Assembly (NCBI GenBank): GCA_911728455.2
Contig: OU452226.1
Location: 10,081,498 to 10,145,497 of the forward strand
DNA from: Marthasterias glacialis
Lineage: Eukaryota; Echinodermata; Asteroidea; Forcipulatida; Asteriidae
Reading direction: 5' to 3'
DNA: 64,000 bases
Positions within the stretch are counted from its first letter, which is position 1. Each line of letters starts with the position of its first letter. The notes below the pieces were generated by a model that was not told the origin of the DNA, made no database searches, and worked only from the letters and a program-made list of their open reading frames with translations. Shown piece by piece: positions 33,301 through 44,600 of the stretch. A program made the translations under genes and the position numbers.

Positions 33301-36300
33301 AAAGAAAAGTGACAACAGTGTCAATATTTATAACAGACAAGTGACAAAATGACAGCGACAAAAGTGATGACAAGTGACATTACAACTGAGACACATTGCG
33401 ACAGCAGCTGGCAACTAAGTGCAGTTTCCTTACTGCGTAACAAAATACTACAAGTGACAAAATGGCAGTGACAAAATGACGATAAGCAACTAAACAACAT
33501 GACCAAGAAGTGGCAGTGCAACACTGACAGACTGCAATCATTAAGATAAGATGTACAGAGTCTAGTGCATTTTCTCTGTAAACCAATTACCTTTGGGGCA
33601 GATAGGAGACATAAATGGGGGAATTGTGCTTTGATCGAATTTGGCATCGAATTTGGCGCAGTCACAGCAGATCTTGAAAAAGATATCTGGCTATAGGGCC
33701 AGCGCAGATTTGTCCTTTGAAAAAGTTATAGATAGAATAACAAGCCGTTTTCAAAGTTTTAAGTAATTATGTTTGCCCTTGCTTGTTTTTCTGCCTACTT
33801 TTTTTCAAAGTACAAATCTGCGATGGCCCTGTAGCTAAATATCTCTCCCATGACAAGATGACATAATCTGGCTGTAATAAAAGGCACAATCCCATCATCT
33901 ACCTACAGTACTATTAAAGCTATACCAGGCTACAGCATGCCCAACAGTAAGTGTTTCCAATAGTTAATACCAAGAAACAATATTACCGGATAAGTGTTAA
34001 CATTGGCTTTAAAAGTTAATTCATCAGACTTATCTCATTCACCATCATACCTGCATGACTTTCAGACATTTATCTGCCAGCAGAATACCGCCATCATGCT
34101 CTATAATGCCTTTGGTATCAGACGATACATAAACTCCGGGGTAACTACGGCATATCTCTGATGACGTCACCACAGTGTACTTGTGGTTTATGCTGCCTAG
34201 AGCTTCCTTTATACTATTGAGGGCGCTGTATGGTGGCTCATCAACGACCAGCAAGCCCTCTTTTCTGCATATACACAGCGAGTACATTCAAATGGCATTT
34301 TACTGGCATTAACTCATAACTGCCCCCACCCTTTCCTCTAAAAATGCATTCCCTGGTTTTGCTCAACTATGAATAATTTACTGCTTAGCATAACTCATAA
34401 TGCTTACTGTTAACAAAGGCATACAAATTTCAACTGACTCTGTTAGACCATGTCACAATTAACCCTCCTACTATCAGAGTGTTTCTCAAGACAACCAACC
34501 CACACCTCACTATGCCACAACAGCGGCATTTTGAGGCACATCACACATGCTATAAATGTAGAGCAAAGCCATAGCCCAAAGTGCTTCAATGAGCACGGTA
34601 AACTGGAGAAGCCACCAGCTGTGCTCAATAGGAAACTTTTGAGGACAAAAGGTGGCAGCAGACTTACCAGGTAAATCCATCGTTCTCGGAAATGTGCCCA
34701 TGCTCAGAACTACGCAAACAATGGAAATTTAGCTGGTAAGTCTGCTGCCATCTAGCGTTCCAATAGTCTCTCATTGCAATGGAATTTGGGCCACTGTCAG
34801 AAGAGAGAAAATTCTCAACCTTGGTCAATTTCTGGAGTGACAATTTGCTGCACTGATCCCTACACTTTCATATAATATACAAAGTATACAATGATAGGAA
34901 AGTGTGGCATTGGTTACGTCACCGTTGTCTGCATAGTGCATGGGCAGGCATCTTGGAGTACGCACCTACAGGAGAGTTTTAAATACAGAAAGTGAAACCT
35001 CATGCATACAAGACAGGCAGGCAAGATACATGTACTCCACTAATACAAGCAATTTTACACTGCAATTAACAAATAAACTCAAGAACTGTTAACAATAAGA
35101 CCATGCAAACAGGTTTGAGATCTGCCCCGTTTCTTGATCAGTAAGTTGACAAAAACCATCCGATGCAGTCTCCAAAAATGTCGTAAGGTTTTTTCTTTTC
35201 TTCCATTGAGCTGTGTACAAATGGAAGACTTTTGAACGGTCCTTTTTCACGGTTCTCACCACTAGTATGCACGCTCAGAACTACACGCGCAGTACTGAGC
35301 ATGTGCGCGCACGCTCAGAACTGTGAAATGACCGTTGGGTCTGCTGTTTGAGAGGGTACACGAAATTCGACATCAACTGGCTAAGGGATGTAGGTGGAAT
35401 AATGCAGCAGTGTGTAGCCCCCTGTGGCTTTATCTAAGGCTACTGCTGCCTTTAAAATAGAAAAGTAGTTTTCATTGCAAAAAGGGCTAATTCTTTTTTG
35501 ATAGCGGATTTTGAAAAAAAGAGTGATAAAAAAGTTGCCTCCCTCGCAAAAGAAAAATATGAATTAACCTGTAGAGTTTAGTGTTGCTGTCTTGTTCCAG
35601 TTGAGCCCAAATCTTGAAGCATTCCGGCATCATCTCAGCAAAGTGTTTTTCGAGGTAGGCATAGCGAGTGATGCGAGAGTGACCATGGGAGCTACCTCGA
35701 CTATGTCCGAGGGGAAACTGTCGCCAGTCATCATGACAACCAGGAAGGGAAAAAACAAATTGGAATATGAATAAGTCAATGAGTTGATAGTTTTTGTTTT
35801 TTCATTGTTGTTTACACTCGAAGGTTACGATCATCGTGAATTGATAGTTTTTGTTTTTTCATTGTTGTTTACACTCGAAGGTTACGATCATCGTAGTTGC
35901 AGTAGTCGTAACGATTATCGCAAGATAATCGTAACGATTATCGCAACTACGATCATCGCAACTAACCATGGAGGTGCTCATAACCAAAGATTACAGAGCG
36001 CCGTAGGCACAAGATGGGGAACTGGGCCTTTATCTACTGTTAGAAAGTGAAATTCGCATGGGCGCCATTTCGGCAAGTGATTGCCTATGCTTGCCACCGA
36101 TAGCAAATGTCATTGTCTACACTGGTCCCCACATTTCAGTGCTGTATCAATTGGGTTCACTTGCCGAAATGGCGTCCAGTGAGATTTCACATTTTCAGCC
36201 AGAGTTCCCCATCTTGCGCCTACGCCACGGCACTCTATAATCTTTGCTCATGAAGTCATAACCATTCAGTGCATGCACTGAGTCAGTGTCGATGTCCACC

Positions 36301-36922
36301 ATACATCAAAAAGCCTAACATATTATTATAATTGGATAGTAAACAAGGACTCTATCATCGTACTGTTAATGTTATTAGTACTACAGTGTATAGTTAGACC
36401 CTACTCCTAGAACTATCGTTCCGCTATCGTCTCTACTCCTAGAACTATGAGGTTCGTTCCGCTATATGAGGCTCGTGGAGACGATAGCGGAATGAACCTC
36501 ATAGTTCTAGGAGTCGTGGAGACGATAGCGGAACGAACCTCATAGTTTTAGGAGTAGTTAGACCCAGTAACTGGGGCGCTGTACTCCTTTTTTGAGATTT
36601 TTGACATTATCTGTCGTACTAGTACGACAGATAATGTCAAAAATCTCAAAAAAGGAGTACAGCGCCCCAGTTACTGGGTCTAGTGTATAGTAATAGTATT
36701 AATATACTCTTTTAATATTTGATAAAATCATAGCCAATCAATCAGTGACAGTGGTTGCTATGTGCTAGCTTTTGCAGAGTCAGAGCCGGTGGGCAGAGAC
36801 AAGAAATGTTGAATGTTTACCTGCTCAATCAGGAGTGTTTTGCAACCTTTAACGGCAAGGTGATACGCAGTAGATGAGCCCTCAATACCAGCCCCCACCA
36901 CTACACAATCGTATTCAGCCAT
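27313..36922 (-). CDS. PIPOX: Peroxisomal sarcosine oxidase / L-pipecolate oxidase (PIPOX), complete, eight exons
   Basis: A flavin amine oxidase of the MSOX family that oxidises L-pipecolate and sarcosine in peroxisomes, releasing hydrogen peroxide. Exons in reading order: 36922-36821, 35717-35569, 34264-34051, 33287-33105, 32087-31953, 29421-29263, 28348-28273, 27443-27313. All sites are GT-AG with consistent phases; 382 residues (human 390). The N-terminus carries the FAD dinucleotide-binding motif [11 protein letters not shown]. Then come [45 protein letters not shown] and EEYPGL. Cys311 in ERCIYT matches the position of the covalent FAD cysteine of the family, followed by [20 protein letters not shown] and [15 protein letters not shown]. 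The protein ends AKL, a peroxisomal PTS1 signal. Function and location follow from the family. Confidence 0.94.
27470..27666. repeat. 'GGGCCAATTTCATAAAGCTG' repeat, copy
   Basis: It starts GGGGCCAATTTCATAAAGCT and ends GCTTTATGAAATTGGCCC, an inverted pair enclosing GCAGAAAATACTTCTTAGC and a TGGTAACCTGTTTCTG block. Similar copies are at 32627 and 44944. It lies in the last PIPOX intron. Confidence 0.85.
28750..29030 (+). repeat. tRNA-derived SINE with a different tail
   Basis: The head has GGCCAACCAGTCAAATG (A box region), GACTCAAGCTCTGG (Leu-like anticodon arm) and GTGGGTTCGAGTCCCGGTC (B box). The tail (TTTGCTGCATTACGTTTGCG, CACAGCACCTTGTAAATTG) resembles 6055-6125 rather than the tail of 50681-50995, so two related SINE subfamilies may be present. 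Confidence 0.7.
29075..29165 (+). repeat. Retroposon 3' tail ending in ATT repeats
   Basis: TATGCTAAAGCGCTATTTAA followed by GAACTGCGTATTAATATTATT is a typical non-LTR element or SINE tail ending in a short microsatellite. It falls just after PIPOX exon 6. Confidence 0.5.
30073..30599. mobile_element. Non-autonomous DNA transposon with TTAA ends
   Basis: A perfect 17-bp inverted repeat, TTAAAGAGGATGGGCCA (30073-30089) and its complement (30583-30599), bounds 527 bp with no transposase frame. The outer TTAA on both sides fits target duplication by TTAA-specific superfamilies (piggyBac, Kolobok). The TTAAAGRGG-like end is closer to T2/Kolobok MITEs. It lies in PIPOX intron 5. Confidence 0.82.
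30655..31395 (+). repeat. Tandem array of tRNA-like retroposon units with a G24 run
   Basis: The word TTATCCCCGATGCAA begins at about 30721, 31006, 31265 and 31352. Two full units (about 285 and 260 bp) and a partial one share CTCTAGC..CCGGGCAA, AAGACATCTGCTCTAGAATG and GGTTCGAATCCCACC-like B boxes, then a TATACAGTGCTTGACACACA block. A run of 24 G residues at 30919-30942 interrupts the first unit. It lies in PIPOX intron 5. Confidence 0.8.
32218..32546 (-). repeat. tRNA-Leu-derived SINE, full length, reverse orientation
   Basis: On the minus strand: GGCCAAGCGGTCTAGTG (A box), GACTCAAGTTCTGG (Leu CAA-type anticodon arm), GTGGGTTCGAGTCCCGGTC (B box), then CTTGAGCAAGATGC, CACCCAGGGGTATAAATGGG, a CCGAGCTG-like block and GACCAGGGCACTAATGTA. 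It matches 50681-50995 throughout. Located in PIPOX intron 4. Confidence 0.88.
32627..32818. repeat. 'GGGCCCAATTTCAC' repeat, copy
   Basis: Starts GGGCCCAATTTCACAGAGCT, then AAGCAGAAAACATTGCTTAA and ends CTCTATGATATTCGGCC, an inverted-repeat relative of the copies at 27470 and 44944. Confidence 0.85.
33309..33500. repeat. Degenerate GTGACAAAATGACAG minisatellite
   Basis: AAGTGACAAAATGACAGYGACAAAA-type words recur irregularly just upstream of PIPOX exon 4 (in gene orientation). Unit length is not constant. Confidence 0.65.
34440..34870 (-). repeat. 'GTGCCTCAAAATGCC' repeat copy 2 with nested hairpin
   Basis: Inverted relative of 296-640 (CTCAAGACAACCAACCCAC, GCATTTTGAGGCACA). A separate foldback element at 34652-34757 is inserted in it; the repeat resumes afterwards with CATTGCAATGGAATTTGGGC, also seen at 388-410 in the other orientation. 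Confidence 0.75.
34652..34757. repeat. GGCAGCAGACTTACCAG foldback element, copy 1
   Basis: GGCAGCAGACTTACCAGGTA at the left pairs with GCTGGTAAGTCTGCTGCC at the right. A second copy is at 57456-57550. The ends contain splice-donor-like GGTAAGT and could in principle be misread as exon ends. Confidence 0.8.
35784..36262. repeat. 57-bp tandem duplication followed by an inverted-repeat element
   Basis: Two copies of a unit starting TTGATAGTTTTTGTTTTTTC and ending ACGATCATCGT lie at 35784-35837 and 35841-35894. A run of ATCGTAACGATTATCG words follows, then a near-300-bp element (35966-36262) whose ends, ACCAAAGATTACAGAGCG.. and its complement ending TATAATCTTTGCTCATG, are inverted. Located in PIPOX intron 1. 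Confidence 0.75.
36401..36557. repeat. Palindrome of CTACTCCTAGAACTATGAGG units
   Basis: CTACTCCTAGAACTATGAGG and its reverse complement recur with CGTTCCGCTATCGTCTC spacers, giving an inverted repeat with extra internal copies. It directly abuts the 124-bp palindrome at 36559. A half copy is at 57006-57056. Confidence 0.85.
36559..36682. mobile_element. 'TAGACCCAG' MITE: perfect 124-bp palindrome
   Basis: From TAGACCCAGTAACTGGGGCG at 36559 to CCCCAGTTACTGGGTCTA at 36682 each base pairs with its mirror partner; the centre is ACT|AGT at 36620/36621. It is the short form of the element at 13973-14506. It lies in PIPOX intron 1. Confidence 0.93.
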
Positions 36923-38569
36923 TTCCCCCTCCAGGCCAGAGTTTATTATTGAATCCTAGAGGTGTGTCGAATGGTTGAATCATGAAATTAACTATAAAGA
37001 TCTTCGAAAAGCACAATACTGTGCGCCAGACGTCCGTACACACGACGTCTGACCAAGCAATGTCCACACCGTACCACCCACCCCACGGCCGCCGGAGGAG
37101 GTACACAGATAAGCGCAAAAATTGAAATCCGCGCAAGTTTGAAACTTGCCCGCAAAAGTTTAAAACCTGCCGAGGAAATTTCAAACTATTTAACCTTGCG
37201 CAGTTTACTACTTTGCGCTCAACAGACGTAATAACTAGACGTTTTTCAAGGCTGCAATCACAATACCGCAGAAGTATTTTAACTTGACTTACTCAAACAA
37301 ATAACTTTCCCTAATTGATATGATGCCATTTAAAACGCATTCAAATGATTAACTGGGGGATTGGGCAGGGGATGTACCATAAAAGAACATTATATCGACA
37401 TGTTAATTATAATATCCTGAGAAAATAATATTGAAACAAAACCAATAAAATCCATCAAATTTGCTTGCATTCTGCTTTAAGTTTAATTTCAATCCAAAGT
37501 TTGCATTACATAAAATCCACTGTAATGAATGGTAGTAAATAATAACTCAGCTGTCCCGAGTAAAAGAATGTTTAAAGATCATGTCCATATTGGTAATTAT
37601 CAACAAAACTGACTTTAAAAGTCCAATTTGAAAGCTCAATGATCATAAAAAAAAAGTTATACCAGTGCCAATCTTCCAGATCAATCTGTCTGAAATAAAG
37701 TCATAGACGAGTAAAAAGCATTTGAATATCCCACAAATCCATGTATCTTATTTCCAATGATGCGATCAAAATAATCTTGACATGAACTTGCACAAAATCC
37801 CTGACAAAATAAAACCATATTTTAGATTTTATTTTCATGAGTATCCACTGATCACCTAGTCGGTTGGTTGTGCGGTGATTCATTGTAAAAGAACTTGTGA
37901 ATTGAAATAACTGAATCCACTCTTCCAAAAAAGCAATGATGTTTAAGTACTCTTTAATTTTTTTTTTTTTTTTTTTTCCCTAATTTATTACTGTGCAAAA
38001 TAAATCATATTCATAATGGCAAAAGGCTAACTAGTTATATCAAATAAAATATATCGCCAGTACATTACATCACTGTTTTAAAATACACATACCGTGTGAT
38101 AAATTATGACAAGCTTTGCTTCAAAAGTTATTTTAAAAAAATTGTATGTAAAAAAATTACGATGCATTGAATTAAAAAAACAAAGGTTTCACACTTCATT
38201 TTAAAATTTGAAAACTACTAAAGGACAGTTAGTACTAAAGTTTTGACAGTTAAGATATTTTGCTCTTTGTCTACACCTGTCACGAAAATGAGATGTTATA
38301 CAATTATAAAAACTTAAGATGTTACAATAGTATTGTAACCCTTTCTTCATATGTGCTTCACAAACATAGTTGATGTATTCTAGGAGGGGGAGGAGGCAAA
38401 TTTTAACTGGTTATAAATATGCATTGGAAACATCAACTGAGAAACATCTTAACTGTCACCAATTGGTGCAAAGTTAGTAGATCAAACCAGCCATTATTTA
38501 ATTTTCATCAAGGAAAAACAGTACAGGAATCTCTTTGTTTGAAATCTTGCCAATTTATAAAGTTCTTAC

Positions 38570-38729
38570 CATAAGGTCTATCGCAAATACTGCCAGGTTG
38601 ATTTCGCACAATGGTTTGAAAGGCACTGTGGAAAGGATAAAGGTGCAAACAGTGTTTCCTTTTCCCTCCCGCCGTGCCTTTCGACCATCATGCGAAATCA
38701 AACGGGCAGTATTTACGATAGAACTTATG
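38570..38729. repeat. Foldback element, CATAAGGTCTATCGCAAATA ends
   Basis: TCTATCGCAAATACTGCC and GATTTCGCAC..TGGT pair with ACCATCATGCGAAATC and GGGCAGTATTTACGATAGA on the right. Confidence 0.8.
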
Positions 38730-38828
38730 CAGTACCAACTCTCAAGAGAAATATGTCCGTCCTGATTACTGTCAAAGTTGAAAATTAGCATTTGAAGACC
38801 AAACAAATCACAATTGCTTATTTCAATA

Positions 38829-39087
38829 GACCAATCCGTTAAGCCCCGCCCCTAAATATATTGACCAATCACAGCATTGGCTACATCACCACTGTATACA
38901 GGGTCAGCACAATGTGCGTCTCTTCAATGCCACACTGCACGACGTGAACGCGCGTGCTATAAGTACGCGCCCGCATATTTACATTTTCCAATAGGATTTT
39001 TTATGTGTCACACTTTTGTCGGACTTCGGTGGCGTAGCCAAGGCTGTGATTGGTCATCGTAAAGTGGCGGGGCTTAATGGATCGGTC
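38829..39087. repeat. MITE-like inverted-repeat element, GACCAATCCGTTAAGCCCCG ends
   Basis: Left end GACCAATCCGTTAAGCCCCG and right end CGGGGCTTAATGGATCGGTC are inverted, as are the next words GACCAATCACAGC and GCTGTGATTGGTC. 259 bp, no coding content. Confidence 0.85.
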
Positions 39088-39959
39088 GCAGTTGGGATAA
39101 AAAAATTAAAAAACCACGCCAATAAGATTTTGCTATAAAATCAAGACAAAGCACAAACCATTTTTTATGGTTTTCACTAAAATGTGACCAATTACTTGGA
39201 TGAACTTTTCACTGGTTGTTTGAATGGTGTGTCTACTGGAAACTCCAGGGTGTGATTGATTTTACTGTACCAAAAACAATGATGTAACTGCCTTTTAAAG
39301 CAACAATAAGCAACGTTTCAGAGTTTTGTTCAAGTTATTTTTGATCAACTTAAATGCTGGAAAAAGATAAATATCAAGAAACTTTCACACAATGCTGATA
39401 ACTCATTCCATATTAATCAACACACCTGGGGAAAGAAGATTATTTTAACACGAGTACCAGAATATCTTATAACTAGTACTATTGGCAAACAATCAAAAAG
39501 GCACTTTTTGTGATAAACTCTTTTTAAGAAATTATCTGGAAGGCTGTTATATTTGTCTATGTCATATATGTTTAAACTCTTAAAGAGCAAAAGTTTTTTT
39601 TTTTAATTGTATGCACAAGATATATATATTTATATAAAAGCTATTATAACACCTCTTCCTTTGATTCTATCTGTTGAATGGCCGAATGTGCGTCACATGT
39701 GTTGTGTATTTTTACTATCACACTGCACACCGACCAAAAGAACTATTAAATGGTATTATCCAACGACAACCTCGAACCCGGTGAAACGATCAAATAATAC
39801 GTGCATTTGAAATACGATATGAGAACGAATGCAGTGTGGTACCCCCTCTTTCTCTTTGTCAAGATTTCCTGTCAGATTTTATACAGTTGTTTGAAGACTG
39901 ATATACGCACAGTTGTTTAACGAATATTACCACAAAATGGATGAAATTGAGGTGTTAAA

Positions 39960-40123
39960 ACAAATATTGACTGCTTTATCTCGTGGCGTAGTAAAACTAG
40001 TCACTCTCGGTGATCCCCGGAGCCGCCTATCTTCCCTCGGCTCCGCCTCGGGAAGATAGGCTGCTCCAGGGATCACCTCAAGTGACTAGTTTTACTACGC
40101 CACTCGAAGCAGTCAATATTTGT
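39960..40123. repeat. Foldback element, ACAAATATTGACTGCTT ends
   Basis: ACAAATATTGACTGCTT at the left and AAGCAGTCAATATTTGT at the right frame two further paired arms (GGCGTAGTAAAACTAGTCAC; CCTATCTTCC) around a CTCGGCTCCGCCTC loop. Confidence 0.88.
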
Positions 40124-41614
40124 ATACTAACTACTGGATGAAGAAATCTGTCCCGGATTTCAAGAAGAGCTTAGATTGAGCTTAGAAGAGCTCAGTGTTT
40201 TAATCTGAACTGCTAAGCAAATTGTGATGTCACAATACAAATCACTACGGTAATATTGACAACTCATCTTGAGATGAATCTTAGTGAAGGGGGTGATATA
40301 ATAAGGAAAACTTCATTAAGAAACAAGAATTGAATTCTTGGATTTTAGAAATTCTATTGATAGGTAATAATTTATATCCTTTGCCTTAAAAATATAGCTT
40401 CATTTTTTTAAAGAGATGTAAATAACTTTGGGAGCACAGGTACAGCCCTCATCAGACTTCCACCATCTAATTTGTGTGCCCTGTGTTCAACAATACTGAA
40501 TACTGACTCTCATTATACAAAAAGGACCCAGACTATTCTGACCCTCCAGCCTCAGTTTGGATACATTGATTTGTATGGGAGAAAAACAAGATGGCCGCAA
40601 TCTTGATGAAGGTCCATTAATTTTCTTCTTTGATACCAGAATATATAAACAAAATTCCAATATGTGTGAGGATTTAGAGGTGTGGCGACAGTAGCTCGAG
40701 AACAGAATGTGGGACCTTCGTCAAGATTTTTTACAAAGAAACTAATGAGACAGGAGATAGATCCATGTACAGGGTAAAAGTGAAAAAAGAACTAGGATGA
40801 TTTCAGGAGTTTATAATTAAATTTCAATAAAGCTGGCCAATCACAGACACAGGATATCACAGTAAAACCTCTGACAATTTCTAGTAGCAAACAGGGTTCA
40901 CAGCAGCCTTTAGTCAAGGCATTCGTGGCACCCAAGTACACCCAGCATGGCCTGACATGAAAAGACCAGGAGAAAGTGGCCAAGCGATGAACACCTTAAC
41001 TACCAGCAATAACTCGCCTAACGTTTTTCTTTACTTTTCTCTACGGATTTGATGGAGAAATTCTTATGCAAAATTCATTAGTCTTCTGGGAGTTGACCAA
41101 TAAGAATACAGAACTACTTGCACCTCTTTAGGCCATAACACATGCTCAAAGGCTGCTTCTGGTAATTGTTTCACATAATCTGCATATGATTTGCACAGGT
41201 TGAATAAATGAATAATTATTTAAGACTTCGCCTTGATGTTTTTGCATACTGGCAGCCACGTGCACCTTGATTAAAGACTTGGTTTACAACATGATCAGGG
41301 CAGCATTATACTTTGCATCTCTGTAGATTTGGGTCGAATCCCATGTCGGACCAGAACCCGACATGTGAATTGGGATTTTAGTTCCTTCTTTACCATTTCC
41401 CCTTTCAATTTGTGGCATTTGTTCATAATTCAAAACTGAACATGTCCTCTTTAAGTCACTTTCAATAATCATTGCTAATAACACTGTTAATATATATATA
41501 TATGTTTTCAAAAACATCATATGAATTTTAAAATTTAAGTACTTGATTCTAAAAAAAAAGAAGTATATTGCGGCATAATTTGATTAGTACATTTTTTTTA
41601 AAACAACTTACATT

Positions 41615-44600
41615 TCAAGTTCTATCCTCATTTTCGTTGTTATCAATTACAACCTTTATATTTGATCCATGACCTGCAGCCTCCCCAACAGCCGTTGGGG
41701 AAGCTATCTGTTCACAGTTGACATCGGAGTTGCTATTATTGCAATTATTGCGACTGACAGGTTTGGGAGTGCGACTTCCTAAAACGACGGGGACCGGGGT
41801 TATATCTACTGAAACAGTTGTGCGGACATTGTCCTTGCTCTTCTTACTGAACGACGACGTCACGTCTTGGCCGAGCTCCACAAGCTTATTGCTGTCCGTC
41901 CTGACAAGCATTGTCATCTCTTGCTGCTTTGCTGGCTTCTTCTCTGAGAGCATGACAGGGGGCCCGGTGTAGCTGCGAGATCGTTGCAGTGCTTCCCTGG
42001 TTGGGGAGTCCTCCTGGACTTTGATGGATGCAGGCGTCGGACCTGAGGTAGCACGAGACCTCTGGTCGCTGTCGGCAGGAACCGTCAGCTGTGATCCTAG
42101 GGCCGGCTTTTCCAAAAATTCCCAGGTGTTTTCCTCCAGGCTGGTGCTATTTGATTTTTTTCCGCGGAAGAGAAATGAAAACCTGGAACAAATAAAACTA
42201 AGAGTAATTGACAAGAAGTGATTCCTTGCAAAATAAGACATGGTTTACCAGTTTGATCTTTTCTTTCAATGTTTTTTTAACATCAACTTGCTTAAATGTC
42301 ATCAAAAAAACTGAGCTGTACATAAATGTAAAATAAATTGTGCGTCATTTGTTTTCAATCAGTGGTTTATAATAAAACCGCTACAAAGGTGTACCCAAGA
42401 TAGGATCTGTACGTAAGTGCTGATGGTGATCACACTTACATCAATAAATGCGTTTATAAAATATGTACAAAATAACAACCGCAAGAAATCTTAAAAGGCA
42501 AGAAAAAAATATAGAACAAAGAGGAAGATGTATTCACCAAAATTCTGGCCCAAAATTCTGAAGACAATCCAATAGTTAACAAACACATTTTTGTGCAACG
42601 TGAACAACAGTGTTTGAGCATAAATTCACAACCCAAGACCACTAAGCTCTATAAACATGCTTGCTAAAAGGTGTGCACATCATTGGCAAGATTGAAAATA
42701 CAAATGCTCACAAATTTGCACATAACTAACATGGTGTAAAGGAAGTCATTGAAATATTTATGCCTGAAATGCTATAGCTTTTGAGAAATGAGTAAACAAT
42801 AAGTTTTGATCTCGAGATTCCAAAACTTGATATTTAAAAACAGTGAAAACATATTTAAGGGAGTTTTCACTATTTTCCTGTGAGTTTGATGACCGGTTGA
42901 GCTTCAACTTTCACAGGTTTCTTATTTCATGCATATGTTGGTTCACATAAAGTGTAGATACTGGTCTTGTTACCAATGTTGTCCAAGTGCTGTAAGGCCC
43001 GAAATCATGAAGACAGATGAAAGTTAACAACACATACGTGCACCAAGCTCTTTAGACACGCTCGTTAAGCAATGGCAAGGAGAACACACTAGGTGCACTG
43101 CGCAAGTGTAACATTTGAACAAAAATAAGAGATTTCTTTTCAGCTTTGTGTACCTTCTAAAGATTTGTTTGTTTGTTGGGTTCTTGTTTTTTTCTTTTCT
43201 TTTTTTCAATAATTTAATTTATAATGTGCATGTCAACACCAAAAGGTGTAAAATAGAAAAGAGATTTCCACAGGAAACACTCTGATACCACAATATAAGT
43301 AAAGAGTTAAGCAGAATACAACAAATATACATTCAAAATGTTTATGTGTGCCAAGGTGAGAATATTTTCATGAGTTGAAAGATGAAATGTTCCATTCAAG
43401 GACGAGGCAAAGCCGAATTGAATGGAACAATCCATTGTTCATTGAATGAAAACATTCTCTCCATTGCACGAATGCAAAACATTCATTATTAGTTTTTTAA
43501 AATAACATCCAAGAAGATATTATTTGTGTTTTACCCATACACCGATGTGTGTTCAGCACTGTATAGTAATGTACTGAGTATACAGTGCTTAATACACATC
43601 AGTGTACTGGTATAGCACTAATAATATTCTTTATCCCCGATGCAAATTTAACACCTATTAAATCCAAGAAGATCTATGTCATTTATTGCAGGATAAAACT
43701 GTAAGAATAAACAAACTTTACAAGAGTGTATTCTGATATCCATGGCGAGGGTGTTTTGTACTGCTGTGTATAACACACAGTGTGGTATAGCCAAGGTTGG
43801 AGTCCTCCGTTGCACTCACTGCAGTGCAACGGAGACTGGCGCCCTACCAGGGCTAGGTGTGGTACAGCGTGCATTAGGGCAAATGAGATTGAGCGAAAAA
43901 TGCATGGTGAATTGAACCAAATGCACAGTTTATGGTGTAGAGCATGTAATGGTTTGATTAATGAATGCCGCAGGATCTACATGTCCTCAAATGACAAGGA
44001 TCTACTTGGGCGTTTGATTTTAAAGTTACTATCAAAACATTTGCTGTTGTTGCTGCAAGGCATTTAAGACTTAAAAAGTTGTGCAAAGGTGTGCATGTTA
44101 CATGCATGCAAAACGTTCTAAAACCTTATACTGTCACCAAGTGTCGATATCAAGAGTTGATAACAAACTGTCTACTTAAGGTATTTCCTCCTACTCCCCC
44201 ATTCCAATTGAGAAAATGTTTTTAAGTAATGGTCTTATTTCAAAGTTTACTTTTGCACCAAGTGCCAAAACATACAAAAATGGATCATCGAGTTCAGACA
44301 AGCTTTCTCCATTGCAGTTTTCTGCCATTCTTATGTGTAGAATGACACTGGCAACTTCTTTAGATTTTTCACAGTACTTGTCTATCTTTTTTAAGAGAGA
44401 ACAAAATAACTACAAATTTGAGGATCTTTTAAGCAATTTCACAATGCCATTACCCTGTTTTACAAAAAAGAGAAACACAAGCAAAGAAAAAGATTGTGTT
44501 ACAAAATCCACCTGTTTCTACCTCACCTCCCGTATGGTGACAGAACACTCTTCATTCCTTTAAGTTGGCATGAAAACAAGCTACTGTGTTATTATTAGTA

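Larger units (their letters stand above)
36923..41614. other. Intergenic DNA upstream of PIPOX and downstream of RILPL
   Basis: Bases 36923-37210 are GC-richer and probably include the PIPOX 5' UTR and promoter (TSS not determinable). The rest is AT-rich and holds three foldback elements (38570, 38829, 39960), a poly-T tract near 37960, and one copy of the GCCTCGGTTTGG repeat (40546-40600, ending AAGATGGCCGC). No exon was recognised. Confidence 0.55.

Noticed and set aside
41718..42221. Plus-strand frames opposite the last RILPL exon
   Set aside because: Shadows of the real minus-strand coding exon, which joins in phase to GIKKL and continues FSFLFRGKK.
44216..44563. 115-codon plus-strand frame inside RILPL intron 6
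   Set aside because: No family resemblance, no splice partners, AT-biased composition like the surrounding intron, and antisense to the host gene.
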